NCBI RefSeq assembly: GCF_964340395.1
Contig: NC_135553.1
Span: 11,231,001 to 11,295,000, forward strand
Direction: 5' to 3'
DNA from: Glandiceps talaboti
Lineage: Eukaryota; Hemichordata; Enteropneusta; Spengelidae
Length of the DNA stretch: 64,000 nt
Part shown: piece after piece, positions 52,192-64,000 of the stretch
Position numbering within the stretch: position 1 is the stretch's first letter
Layout: the number at the start of each line of letters is the position of its first letter
Program-made: the position numbers and the translations under genes
Notes under the pieces: model-generated
Seen by the model: the letters and a program-made list of their open reading frames with translations, nothing else
What the model was told of the DNA's origin: nothing
The model's database searches: none

Positions 52192-54578
52192 ATGAACCGA
52201 TTGGGACCAAGACGACCGACAGGTAGAATTGCAGGGCTAAGGATATCTCGTAACTGCTGCGGATTCCTTTTGCTGATCGTTGGAATTCCTCTCTGCGCCG
52301 TTGGCATCATTGTCGTGTCACTAGCCATGTCATCCAATGTCGAACCAGATACAGTATCCCCCCTTACACTAGCGGGACCATTTCTCATCAGTCTCGGCGT
52401 CACAGCCTTGGGCGTCGTTGCGTGTTGCAAGCTTAGGCGTAATGAATTGGTAAATCACAACTCAACACTCCCGGGTATGGGCATGGCTTTATCCGGTCAA
52501 GAGAGAGCACACATAGAACTTCAGCCTGTTCGCACCCTTGATTTAGACATCACGCAACAATCGGATACAGATTCAATACCTTCTTCCCCACTTGTTTGTG
52601 GAAGCCTTCGTAGTGACGAGTATGCTGAAATGGGGCCACAACCTTCACCGTCAAGCAAACAAAACTTGTAAGTATATACTAGGTGTGATACATCTAGAAA
52701 ACGTTCATTCCCTTAGTGACATTTTCTCAACGATATCAAGTTACACATTTTCTTGTTTATGAATAAGTTAGCCTGCATACACTCACCCATATAATGTAAT
52801 TTGAAATTATGATTGTGGGTTTCCTTCAAAAAAACCATGACCGAACCTGACGTATAGGGCCTACGAACTCAAAATACACGTACACGTATATCAAAAGATG
52901 ACAATAATCGCACATGTCGTTGTTTGATAGCAACACATGTATACAACCAATCACGCTGATTAAAATCTGATGCCGTGAATAGGACGCGATGTATTATTTA
53001 CCTCCGATATCGAGCCGTATTCACTACGTCATAATTTAGTCAACGGGAAAAGGGCGCTCACTCCCAGAATAACAATATCGAAGCAAGTGACAATAAACGA
53101 AGGAAATAGAGGCAACTATAAAGAAAGCGATACAATCGATGTAATATAAGATTGAGCAGATTGACAGCCAACGTGATAGAGTATGGGGTGCCGTTTGTAA
53201 ACTTATTATTTAACTATATTATTTGTTCAATAGTCATCATTTAACTCAATTATAATATGTATATAATCGTTTATTTACAAATCATGTAAGACCTGATAAT
53301 TTATTTATATATAATTTATAGTCGACCAAATTATATACATATAATACATTATTTAGACAATTATTTATATAATTTTATATAATGTATTATTCATAAATAA
53401 TGTAAGTGCAAGTCTATTATATACATATAATAAATTATTAGACAATTATTTATATATAATGTATTATTTAATATAAATAAAGTATGTGCAATTCCAATAG
53501 AGTGGCCATACAATCTCTAAACAGTAGACGTAAGGTACACAATTTGCCTTATATATACACAAAGTCATGTAGTTAGCCCGATAACTGCCCAGTCTGTTCA
53601 TTCTCCATTATTACATGCAACTATGTCAATATACTGTATTTTCAATAGTGGCACCATGGAAGTACAGACGTTGCACAATTTACTTCAACTTGGGTTCAAG
53701 TTCCACAACTATAACATGTATAAACTTAGTATCACCTGTACCTTATTGTTATTCTAGACCCGTCAGTTACATTTGTGGAATTCACATATTTTCAGATACA
53801 GATATTAAACTTCGCACAATATATGGTTACATACATGTACTTGTGGTTTATTATTAATATTAGAAGTTCAAACCGACAGTTTTGATACTCAACGGAGTGC
53901 GGGCGCCCGATTATTTTGACGAGGAGTTTCGGAATATCACGAGGGCGCCCTTTCCTAGGAGGCAGGCCAAAACCGCACGGAATAAAGCGAACAAAGTTCA
54001 GTTTTTGATTATGTATCTTAAATACTACCTGTACACCTGATATACGTTTTCTTTTGGTATTAATTATTAATTTTCATTATCTGTGACTATATTGTCTTTT
54101 CATTTCAATCGTAGCTTATGAATATATGATCGTGGAATTACCACTTGACTTGCAGGTCATAGACTTGTCGTTGTCGCACTATCTCAGGCTACCTTCCACA
54201 ACACATTGTACAGTTATATACTTCAATTTCAAGTTCATTACATTGTAATGCGCGTACTCTACACTGAGTAATGTATTGCAATCCATAGCATTTTCGCCGC
54301 TGATGTAACGATAGACTGTGTCGCACCCGTCGCCGCACTCACCGGCCTTCTCTGAAGGGGGTTTACCGACGTATGATGGCGCCCCGTCACGGCGTGCTTT
54401 ACATACTAAATTCGAACGGAGTAGTCGCAAAAAAAGGGTGTAGCTTTACGACGATGCAGTAGCTTCATATGACATATGTCAGTAGGAAACGAGTGCTAGT
54501 TACGATCTTATCTTTCTCTATTGCAGGAGTCAACTTGTAGCCAACGACGGAAGCGACAACAGGGTCAATACCTTATGA
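52192..54578 (+). CDS. Gene I: two-TM membrane protein, 175 aa, array relative lacking PPxY
   Basis: Exon 1 is 52192-52667 with a perfect GTAAGT donor in phase 2, as in the array. The best exon 2 is 54527-54578 (acceptor TATTGCAG), giving a 17-residue tail ending NRVNTL-stop. An AATAAA follows at 54935. The N-terminus MNRLGPRRPTGRIAGLR is basic and short. Hydrophobic segments lie at about 23-47 and 57-79. The tail is Ser/Pro/Gln-rich (IPSSPLVCGS, GPQPSPSSKQNL). No PPxY is found in exon 1, in the chosen exon 2 or elsewhere in the intron. Membership in the family rests on topology, length and intron phase, not clear sequence identity. Exon 2 is less certain than exon 1. Confidence 0.65.
53225..53493. 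repeat. AT-rich tandem block in intron of gene I
   Basis: Two copies of an about 86-bp unit starting TTATATACATATAATA (53331 and 53417), with a more diverged copy before them. Confidence 0.6.
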
Positions 54579-54934
54579 TTGTCATGCCATACATCGGATC
54601 GTGCGAACTCTGCCTTGCTTGCAAGCTAATATTATGTAAACGATATATGGCAACCGCAAACATTCCAGAGTCTTTAATGAAATGGAAAGAAATATTAATA
54701 TGTACGTCTCACGTTGCTATATTCTCATTTGAAGCCATTCATCATTGCTGCAATTTATAACAGAAACGCTGACATTTTCATCGTTGCCAACAATTACAGC
54801 TGGTTGGCTATGTTGGGAAAAAAACACATAATTTCAAGTGATATTTTGGGATTGTGGCAATGTACTTTACACTTATGAGTAGATTTCTGCTAGGTTTTAT
54901 AATGATATTGTAATGTATGTTGGCAACCCTTTCA

Positions 54935-54940
54935 AATAAA
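54935..54940 (+). terminator. Polyadenylation signal for gene I
   Basis: AATAAA 357 bp after the proposed stop codon, supporting that exon as the last one. Confidence 0.5.
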
Positions 54941-55668
54941 CTTCAACAAAACAGAAGGAAGATTAATGTGAGTAGTCATATATTTACAAGTGCCCTTGTT
55001 CGCCATCAGTCAGAGTGTAGTCTGCTTATTTGTTGTTAGTTTCGGGTGCCTGGCACCCCGTGTGTACATCACATCTCGCCGCTATACCACAACATTGACA
55101 TAAATGGTATTACATTGACTTTTTAAACATAAAATATTTAGATAAAATATTGATAGTACGATACATGAAGTTTTATATCTCAACAACCATAACTGTTGAA
55201 GTCGTCAATAATAACAATGAGATACCCCACGTGTACATGGTCAACATTCAACTATTTGTTTTGAGACAACAGTTTGTATAGCTACGAGGAGAAAAAATGA
55301 TTACAACTAACGCAGATGAGACAAACCAAATTGCAACTGTATCTATGGATTTAACCGTTAAACCCCAAATAGTCGTATATTTAATTCCTGATAAAGTAAT
55401 GCTGAAGCCAAGTTGTCCCGGTCGAATTTCTACCTAGCCACTACTACGCGCTTGGCAAATATTAGACGAAGGGACCGGTATACCGTTATTTGCCCAACTG
55501 TTTAGTATTTGATTAACTTTAATAAAACTACCTTGTCTTGTCAGATGATATGATTTACTTCGAATACCAATTTATGCCCGAATTGACGCCCTCCTTTTTT
55601 TTCTAATAGATATGAAATTATATACATGTATGACTTATAGTACATATAGTACGTATTCGAGACTAGCA

Positions 55669-55755
55669 CTGTGCATGCGCTAACTTAGAATCATTCGTGT
55701 GGGATTTTTGCTCCTATTTTCCCCCACACGACTAAATTCCAGGCTGTGCATGCGC
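55669..55755. repeat. Imperfect palindrome between 12-bp direct repeats
   Basis: CTGTGCATGCGC at 55669-55680 and again at 55744-55755. Between them, inverted arms TCGTGTGGG and CCCACACGA flank a T-rich centre. The arms resemble those at 29416-29477. Confidence 0.5.
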
Positions 55756-56870
55756 ATCCATAGCGCTATACGATTGAAATTAGGGGCATTCCTTTATTTA
55801 CAATTTTCAAGGAGCAAAGTTCTCGTGTTTTCTAGAGGATGTCTGCGATGACCCTGGCAATAATTTCAACCTCAGAAATAGTATCGTTCTACATCTTTTC
55901 CTTGTCTCCGATACTGCAATGCTGAGTAGCTCGGGGATGACATCATGCAATGTCTTCTTCTTATAATTCTGTGTCCTATCTTCAATTTGCTATGTCGGTT
56001 TATTGTCTGAAGGTGAAGACATATATATGGTAGTTGCACTACGGATACGTTGCTTCTGGACCAGAACCATTTCCCCCCTGGTGCGATATTAATTCTTGCG
56101 TAATACCTCGGTTCTTCTCCCCCACGTGCATCAGCTAGAATTTTGGCATATGTAAGAGATGGAGTGGTTCTGACCCCCCCCCCCCCGCCTTCCATCGTTA
56201 CCTTGTTGAAATCATCCAATATATGAATGAAACAAAACATCTAAAAATCGTATATTATACTCTCTAGGAGGGCTACAGACTGTCGGTACTGTAAGTGTAT
56301 TTATTTAGGCACAAAAAATACTAATTAAAAAAAAACACTCAAAGGGTTACAAAGTTAATTAAATAGATCATGCTGTCTTTAGTACATGTTCACGCTGATT
56401 TGTTTTGAGGTAATTTGTTTCCGAGTCGAGATTAATGGGTTAGGAGCCCTATGTTCACAGTTTTACACAGTCAATTGGAATCATACATATGATTTGAAAT
56501 GCCGATCAAACTTCAAAACTTCAAAACTTAAACTACATTGCGTAGATTTTAGCTCTTCGTGTAAAGAACAATAAAATGCATGCATGTTTCGGATGAAAAC
56601 GACACATAGCAATATTCTGACAACGATATACTCGTATAAACAAGTCAATCATTTAGTTCATAGAAACATGACGACACATGTGGCACATTCCATTCGTTTC
56701 GTTCATCCATTCACATTCCGTAAATCAGAGCAGGTCCCGCCCACATAAGCAAAAAAGGGGCGTGTTCTCAAGCCGAGTTTCTATTTAATGCCTACGACCA
56801 GTCTCTGAGAGTCATAGAAGGAGAGGAACTTGGAAGACGATCGACCCGAACAGTGCAATTCTTTAGGAAA

Positions 56871-58719
56871 ATGGTTTCCATCAAGTGTATATTTTGTTTA
56901 GTCGTCATGTTCAACGTTAGTGTTAAAGTGTACGCTCAAGGTAAGTTTGGTGAAGGAAACTCACTCTGATGTTATATTCACATAGTTCATTCGCTCAGTA
57001 TACACACTATCACAAAATATGTACGAGGAGGCCAACAGCGCAAATTATTTTTAAAAGTTGAATTTATAGTAATTCCTTGTGATTGTACAATGGAAACCAA
57101 ACAAAACGTTGAATGTCCGGCGCAACAAAACAATTACCCGTGAAAGTTAGTCTGGTATGACAAAAATCCACTAACACTTCTTTTCATTAGTCTAGAGCCT
57201 ATCAGTAGCTTCGAATCTCTCCTCAGGTCTAACTCAATGAGGCATCTGGCGTAACAAATTAAGGTCCGAAACCAATATTGATAGATTTTCTTCCCCTGCG
57301 CTACTAGCAGATCGTGAGTCACCAATTCATATACATGGTAACACCATGTTCTCTGTTTTTCAGGCATGACAACGGCTTAAATTTAACAACTGTACTGTAT
57401 ACTTGGTAATACCAGATCTTTATTTAGCTAGAAAATGAAACATAGCAACATCAGTAAGATTTTTGTCGAGCCAGACGATGATTTGTTTCAACTTAACTGG
57501 CTTCCATTGTAATACCGTTTACAGGTGATGGTTTCACAGAACTGCTAACTGACATGACTCAAGTCAAAGATGCTCTCATTCAAGGTTACCCACTGCGATT
57601 CTTTGCTGATTTCTCCAAATGCAGCAGAACACCAGTAGTCACTATACCTGGCGTTGATATTGAGGTGAGTTGTCTCTGCTGTAAAACTACTTCTCAATTA
57701 GAGATGATTCGATATCACTTTGTTATCCAGACTATAAAGCTACTTGTAACAGTGTTCCGATTCTTCTAAACTAAACTACCCAAAAGAGAACAATTCGACA
57801 AATTAATGGATAAATTACCCTTGTTCCAAATCCAAGAGGTACTTTCTATCGCATAGGTACCGAGTCTGCTGTAAAGACGATAGGCTGAGAAATCTCGACT
57901 ACAAATTGTCAGTCTTGATAGGTGGCGCTGTACATGCACTGTTTGTGGATATATATGTTCGATGTGTACGGGTAATCCTAACTCGAGCTTTGCAAGTTCG
58001 GTAGAAATTGACGCATAGTTGCAAGGTTCTATTTTAAAATAGACTTTTATTTTGGTCTTATGGATCGTTTAATGAAATACAAGGATTTTGTACGAACACT
58101 TAAAACAGCTCTCAAATTTATAGAAGTGGAGCAAAAAATGAAAACGCGGCTTTTGTTTAACGTGATCGCATATGGAGAGTTTCCAGAATTGACACTTTAT
58201 TTAGAGCAGTAGGCTAGATTGTTTATTCGGCAAGAGGGATTGGATCGCTACCGTTATTTCGTTACCTAGCAACCACAGTACATACTAGTTTCAATTCGTT
58301 GATATACGAAATCGTTGAACGCCCAGTAAAGCAAACACAAACTAAACACAAAACAGCAACGGGTTTAAAATCAAAACAAACCGAATTTGGTCTGTCAACA
58401 TAAACTATATGATCTAGTGTGAAGTGATTGTGAACCTGGTAGCAATGTGGGTCGTTCTGTTTACTAATTTAGTCTCTTTGATACCAAACATAGCAACACT
58501 CAGGCTGAACAGTAATAAGACAAGTCACAATTATTTTAGTAAATACATCATTGTAACAGTTATGTTAGCTCACTAAATGAATACCATTTCTTCTCTCTTA
58601 TACTGACGCTATGTCTGTCCCTGACTTCCTTTCTACCATTTTCTTTCTTTCCATTTACCCCCCTCTCTTTCTCTGTCTCTCTGTCACTGTCTGTGTCTGT
58701 GTCTGTGTCTGTCCGTACG

Positions 58720-58818
<99 letters not shown>

Positions 58819-60717
58819 GAGTCTCTCTTTCGTTGGATTTTCTCCATACCCTGGTGTTTTGGTTTGGTAGGAGCCTTCGGACTTTGGCACTGTTTTGGAT
58901 TCATATCGTGGACTACGTGACGTCACAGGTGTCCCAATCCAGTTAACATTCACAACAACCGAGATCATACTCTTTCCAGGAATAATGGGTAAGTAGCTAT
59001 TATGTATTAATGTTCACAGCCGCTGTGAGAGAATGGGGGGGGGGGGGGGATTTAGATCTCAACAACAATTGCAAAAAAGCATTGCGACCACAATTTACTT
59101 ATTAATAACACATTATTTCTCAACTAAACATGACCAAATATCGATCTCCCCTACAGATCAGACACTGCTGTGAAATTTGCCAAAATTGATCTACTAAAAC
59201 TTATTACAAATGGGATCGATCTTCCTTAATAAGTATTATGGATATAGTCGACTATGACTTTGTGAACCTGGAGTATTTTCATTTTTTTCTAAACTCAATA
59301 ACAGACTTATCAACAGTCATAATACTTTCTGACGTTGTGCGTGCACATATACTTTCTCGTCTTTTTCAAGGTGTGTTAGGACTACACTTCATAACCTAGC
59401 CCATACCTGTTTCTAAATTTTATAGGAAAGTCGTTTTTTCCCCTTTCAGAACATGTTATCGTTCACACTACCATTCAAGCGCTGACCGACGGAACTGTAA
59501 GTGTTGTATCGCACTACATTGAACGTTCCGGCGTTACCGAGGTTGGCAATTCTATCAACGATTGCATATTAAATGACGGTACCAACGACCAGGGTGTCTT
59601 CATCTATAAGAATACTGCATTCGAACCAGTTCGACTGACCACCTACAGCGAAATGGAGAATGCTTTCATGGAGGGTTACTCAATCCGATACCAGGCAGAC
59701 TTCTCACAGTGTGGTGAATTCAATATTGGTACTGGAACACTCGGTGGAGGACTTATACCACTGTTTTACTTGAAACGAGGTAAGCCCTCTCATTACATTC
59801 TAAAATCACTTAATTTGATACGATGTGACCTCTGTCCCCGATTTTTAGGGTGACCCCTGATTTTTGTACCCTTTTAAACTGAGTATGGGTATAAGTTTAT
59901 TGAACAAAGTAACATAACAAATTTAACATTTTTATATTCGAGACACAGTATAAAATTAAAAAAAATGATTCAGGTGTATATTTTTTACTAGACTAAGTCT
60001 GTAAGGTACGCCGTGACGGGGCGCTCTCAAACATCAGTGAGCAAGTATGCTAGGTAATATGTATCAGTAAGGCGATTACTGTCAGCTACATTTCAACTTT
60101 TAGCAAAAATTAACGCCACACAAGTTGTTTCGGTATAAACTCAGCTTAAATGTCCGCACTTCGTCAAATTCAGTCAACTTCATCTGATTCAATATACAGT
60201 TCATTACGTCGTACGAGACTAGTGTTCACCTAGATCACGAGGTCTATCTCCCTGGTTACTAACTTAGTATTGAATTTAAATGTTGTGATGATTACAAACA
60301 CTGATTTCATTCATTATTTCATATATTTCAGGTGAAAAGATCATCACATCGTTGGTGAAGTTTTACAACAGTCCATTTTCCACGAAGGAGTATGTAGCAG
60401 ATACGTTCAAAGTCGACATTTACAGTAACCTTACCATGCAGATAACCCTGGCTACCGTCAACATCGACGATTTCTCCGATCGTTATTCTGAGGAAGTATT
60501 CAATTGTCTGTTAGCTGACAGCCCGCCACCAGCAGCGGTATTCAAGATGGTTCCACAACTGATGACAACACAGGCTCCTAAGTACCAGACTCAGCCTGCT
60601 GATACGAACATAGCTGTAGACCCGACGGGAGGTGATTCGGCGGGAGTAAAAATCCAACCTATCATCGGTATTTTTAGTATTGCATTTTCCCTTTTTATTG
60701 GTATGTTCAGTCTGTAG
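56871..60717 (+). CDS. Secreted two-domain protein with hydrophobic C-terminus, 347 aa, five exons
   Basis: Exons 56871-56940, 57525-57664, 58871-58988, 59450-59779 and 60332-60717, with intron phases 1, 0, 1, 1 and good GT-AG sites. Residues 1-22 are a signal peptide. Two related halves follow: each opens with a T-x-M/V-helix segment ending in GYxxRxxADFSxC (QGYPLRFFADFSKC in exon 2, EGYSIRYQADFSQC in exon 4), then beta-rich sequence with a later Cys (INDCILND; FNCLLAD). The last 23 residues are hydrophobic after a Thr/Gln/Pro stretch, suggesting a GPI anchor or single membrane segment. The halves recall the VirK-like secreted domain seen in some bacteria and invertebrates, but this is a weak memory-based match. 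Function is not established; a soluble or surface ligand-binding role is inference. Confidence 0.8.
58721..58815. repeat. (TC)n microsatellite in intron of the two-domain secreted gene
   Basis: About 46 TC units, ending 55 bp before the third exon. It acts as an extreme polypyrimidine tract. Confidence 0.95.
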
Positions 60718-61895
60718 AGGGGAAAGTGTTTATGAATTCGAAATAGCGTAGTAGTAAATGACCCACACACTATATCAAAACAATCAAGCATAGACATTGT
60801 ATACGAACATTTAGTAACCTTTATACATGTAATAGCAGAATTAGATGAATGAATAAGACGGTCACCCTTCTTTAGCAAACCTTCTCGTAGTCGTGGTAAC
60901 GTTAAAACAACAATTTATAAGAATCTGTCACTTGTAATATGCGACGACCGTAACAGATATTCACAGTTTCGCAATTGGGCACATGGCTGTCTCAGAGATT
61001 TCTTAGTTAACGCCAGTTAGCCCGATAAAAGGCTTGCCAAAATACTGCATCTAACAATAACCTGTACGGACAGACTGATTTGAGACAGTGCCTATGCCTA
61101 CAATATGGGAGCTACTCGCCAGTTAGAGACCACTTTGGAAAAAAAACCTCCAGACTCAATACAGCTTATATCTCAAATATCTTTGATAAACACTATCAGA
61201 TTTCCCATTTTATAGGTGATTATTTCCGATAATTTTTTTTAGATATTTAAATACTTATGACGCCTGTTATTAGGCTGATCTTTCGTTGTGAAATAAGTAC
61301 ATGACATACTGCATGCAAGAATGAAGAGGACTCGGCTCAGAATATGCATGGCTGTTATTTTATTTTTATTTTTATTTTTTTTTTAAATATCTCCAGTTTT
61401 TTTTATATAAACATAATGTACATCATGTACATGTAATTCCAAAGTTAGTAAAGTTCAATATTGTCCGACACACCACACACAGTGACGTAGTTGTGCGTCA
61501 TAAGACTTACAAATGTAGCTGTAGATTTGGTCAAGCGTAATGTAAAATGTGAGGTTGGTGTTTAGTAAAATAAATTATGAAAGATGTTCATAGTATTTTT
61601 TTGTATTGAAGGTCGATTGATATATATACCATATTTGTGAGTGTGTGTGTGTGTGTGTGTGCAAAAAAAATGAGTAGAACATTCCTGATAAATAAATTCA
61701 TTCCTGACGTTTCGAATCAGTATTCTTTATCCTAGGATATCAAGGCAAGATATATAGTAGGTCATCACCTGACTGTTTATCTAAATGTTATGTAATAGAA
61801 CGACACACCGCACCAAAAAGAACCCTATAGAACACACCTGAAAATATAATAAGCGTAGTTAGATACTGAGTACGTAGGGAATGACGTAAATAATC

Positions 61896-61928
<33 letters not shown>

Positions 61929-62087
61929 AAACACACACACAGGTACTCGAATCAATCTGTATGATTAAAATAAAAATATGTATAGGAAATAAGTCTTATT
62001 TACTATACATATTTTTTTTAAAAAACCATACACACACATGTAATTATTTATATATATATATATATATATACTGATGTCAACTCTGAT

Positions 62088-62158
62088 GTCTGATGATCGC
62101 ACGATGCGTGAAACTCCGAGTTACAACCAAGAAAGAATTCCAGAATTACCAAAACTAT
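62088..62158. repeat. Dispersed repeat, copy 2
   Basis: Matches 24434-24507 with few changes; (TA)n on both sides. Confidence 0.6.
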
Positions 62159-62213
62159 TGCTCTCTGCCACTGTGGTATAGAGCACTGTCTTGGCAGATT
62201 GATACTCACTGAG

Positions 62214-62216
<3 letters not shown>

Positions 62217-62295
<79 letters not shown>
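62217..62295. repeat. (TA)n microsatellite
   Basis: About 39 TA units near the end of the dispersed repeat. Confidence 0.95.
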
Positions 62296-62298
<3 letters not shown>

Positions 62299-64000
62299 TT
62301 GTCCACGGGACAGTCAACGGGTTAACACCCAGAGCTATCAAGTGCAATTCTATGCATTCCGCTTTGCGCCATCGGCGGCAATAGTTGGTACTTTTCGAGG
62401 TCACGACCTACTAAATAGTATGCAAATGTACGGTATCGTGTCAACAAAGTCTGCCCTTCAAAAGGAAATTCCGGAACCATGTTGGGAATAATAACACAGT
62501 CTTCGCTTTATTGTGTGTGACAACGTTCGGACTGTTTCAGTTCTTAGCGTACATGTTGACTTTGCATACTGCAATTGTGCTATCATCACTTTATAGGGTG
62601 TCCTAAGTTCCATGACCGCTACTACTGTGTGTTTAATTTACATGTGTCCATACATACTTAATATTCCTCGAAGTGTGAGAACGTAATTGGCGCTATCGTC
62701 GAAGTCTGATTTCACATGTTCTAGTGAAACTTACACAGGTACGTATATAAATGTATATATTCGTTATGTCCCATCCCACCCAGCGATGCAGAATCATGAC
62801 AAATAGACGAATCACGCCACTGGGGCGACCTAAAACCTTTGTTCAATGTTCTTCTCCACTCGACATAAGCATAAACGTCACTTTATTAGCTCTGGAAATA
62901 TGCAATCCGAGGTTTCCGACGTTGCCACAGCGGACGAAGTCCGAACGTGTGGCCTTCACCGTATATTGGAAGACGTAGTTCTATGACTGGCCGCCATTGT
63001 ATAGGCGTTGCCTTTGACCAAATAATTCGTACAATTTACATATTGTCTCTATATCATAACGTGTTCGACTCATCTCTTTCCGAGCCAATTAATCACTGCC
63101 AACCTTGGTTTTCTTGTCAAGGACACGTCGTAGTATGAAACATGATCCTATCTGACGACAAACAACAGACTTAGGTGACCTACATTTCGTACAGTTGCTC
63201 CACACGTGACCCTATGACGTACGCGAAAACCACTGAATATTGGTGTTTGTACGTCAACGATACAGACACAATTGTACCTATTATAAACCTCAGACCACTA
63301 ATGGAAAGTTTCTATAGCGAGCTGGGTGTGTTCGTTTACGTAACCAGTTTGAGAGAGAAGCGTCATTGTTTAGGACACTATAGTCTGTTTTATGCACACC
63401 CACTGTAAAGCTGTAACAGTTCCAAATTTAATCATGGAGGTAGTCCTTCCTACCAGTTTATCTATCGGTGACCCCATTACAAGGAACATTTGAGTCATTG
63501 GTATACTAGGAGCATTTGGCAACATTTAATAAGAGCTATATAATTTAGGTATTTATATGTACTAGTCAGAATCACGTCACTTAGCATGTGAAGGACAATA
63601 CAATGCTAGTGTTCCTACGGGCCCTATGAATAACCCAATCACCGAGCGAGTGATTTTTAAAATTGATTTGTAAGACAAATGGCAAATGATGTCACTGAAA
63701 AAAAACTCAAATGATATACCGATTTTCTAAAAGGACCATTTTTCTTAAATGTACAATACAATTCGGAGCTAGTTCAAGTTTATGCTCAGACTGTTCCTCA
63801 TGTTGGTAGTCATTCGTTGATGTACTGACAACTGATGATGTTTGTGATAATTTAGTTTAGTCTCAGTTACCCAGACTTTCAACGTTGAGGGCTCTCACTT
63901 AATCAAAGTTGAGAATGCTCGTTGTTCTTACATTCATTTGTTGGATAAGCAACAAGTGCTCTCTTTGTCTGAAAAATTTGGAACCACTGTACCAACATTT

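Larger units (their letters stand above)
54579..56870. other. 3' UTR of gene I and intergenic DNA
   Basis: An AATAAA lies at 54935-54940. A 63-bp imperfect palindrome between 12-bp direct repeats lies at 55669-55755, and a poly-C run near 56178. No gene recognised. The minus-strand frame at 55872-56240 has no support. Confidence 0.4.
60718..64000. other. 3' flank of the secreted gene and repeat-rich intergenic DNA
   Basis: An AATAAA lies at 61569-61574. (GT)n at 61641-61662, (CA)n at 61901-61940, (TA)n at 62050-62070 and 62217-62295, and a dispersed repeat copy at 62088-62158. TTCCTGACGTTTCGAATCAG near 61700 resembles a retroelement tail, not proven. Beyond 62.4 kb I see nothing coding. Confidence 0.45.

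Noticed and set aside
58560-58968. ORFs of repeated Ser-Leu or Glu-Arg
   Set aside because: Translations of the (TC)n tract next to a real splice acceptor.

Overview
This is animal nuclear DNA, most likely from a marine invertebrate. The evidence is spliced genes with GT-AG introns, an intronless replication-type histone H3 gene ending in a histone stem-loop, AATAAA signals, AT-rich intergenic DNA, and very many (GTAT)n, (TA)n and (TCTG)n tracts. I cannot name the species from the sequence.

The main content, about 3-44 kb, is a one-strand array of eight related two-exon genes, with a probable ninth member at 52 kb. Each encodes a two-membrane-segment protein. Exon 1 holds a basic (or, in three members, non-basic) N-terminus, a hydrophobic hairpin and most of a proline/asparagine-rich tail. 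A phase-2 intron follows. A short exon 2 then encodes a PPxY-type motif such as PPPSYDDV, the class of motif bound by WW domains of NEDD4-family ubiquitin ligases. I refer to them as A to I: A 3145-6127, B 13973-15258, C 17936-19426, D 21237-24008, E 27257-28338, F 31885-33443, G 38311-39982, H 43114-44148, I 52192-54578. C/E, D/F and G/H are recent duplicate pairs. F, G and H share a duplicated upstream block with a 5' non-coding exon ending in a tiny upstream ORF (Met-Asn-Ser/Ala-stop). C and E share a different 5' exon.

Other genes are a two-exon secreted six-cysteine peptide gene (11107-11848), a small acidic coiled-coil protein gene on the minus strand (45569-45886), histone H3 on the minus strand (48895-49305), and a five-exon secreted protein (56871-60717) built from two related halves with a signal peptide and a hydrophobic C-terminus.

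Between the genes lie microsatellites, a 399-bp MITE with TTA target duplications (30917-31315), and at least eight very short inserts of 12-37 bp, most of them palindromic. Seven of the eight are flanked by exact 7-bp direct duplications and one by a 6/7 match. They look like footprints or ultrashort elements of a DNA transposon, and with the gene array they are the most unusual content of the window.
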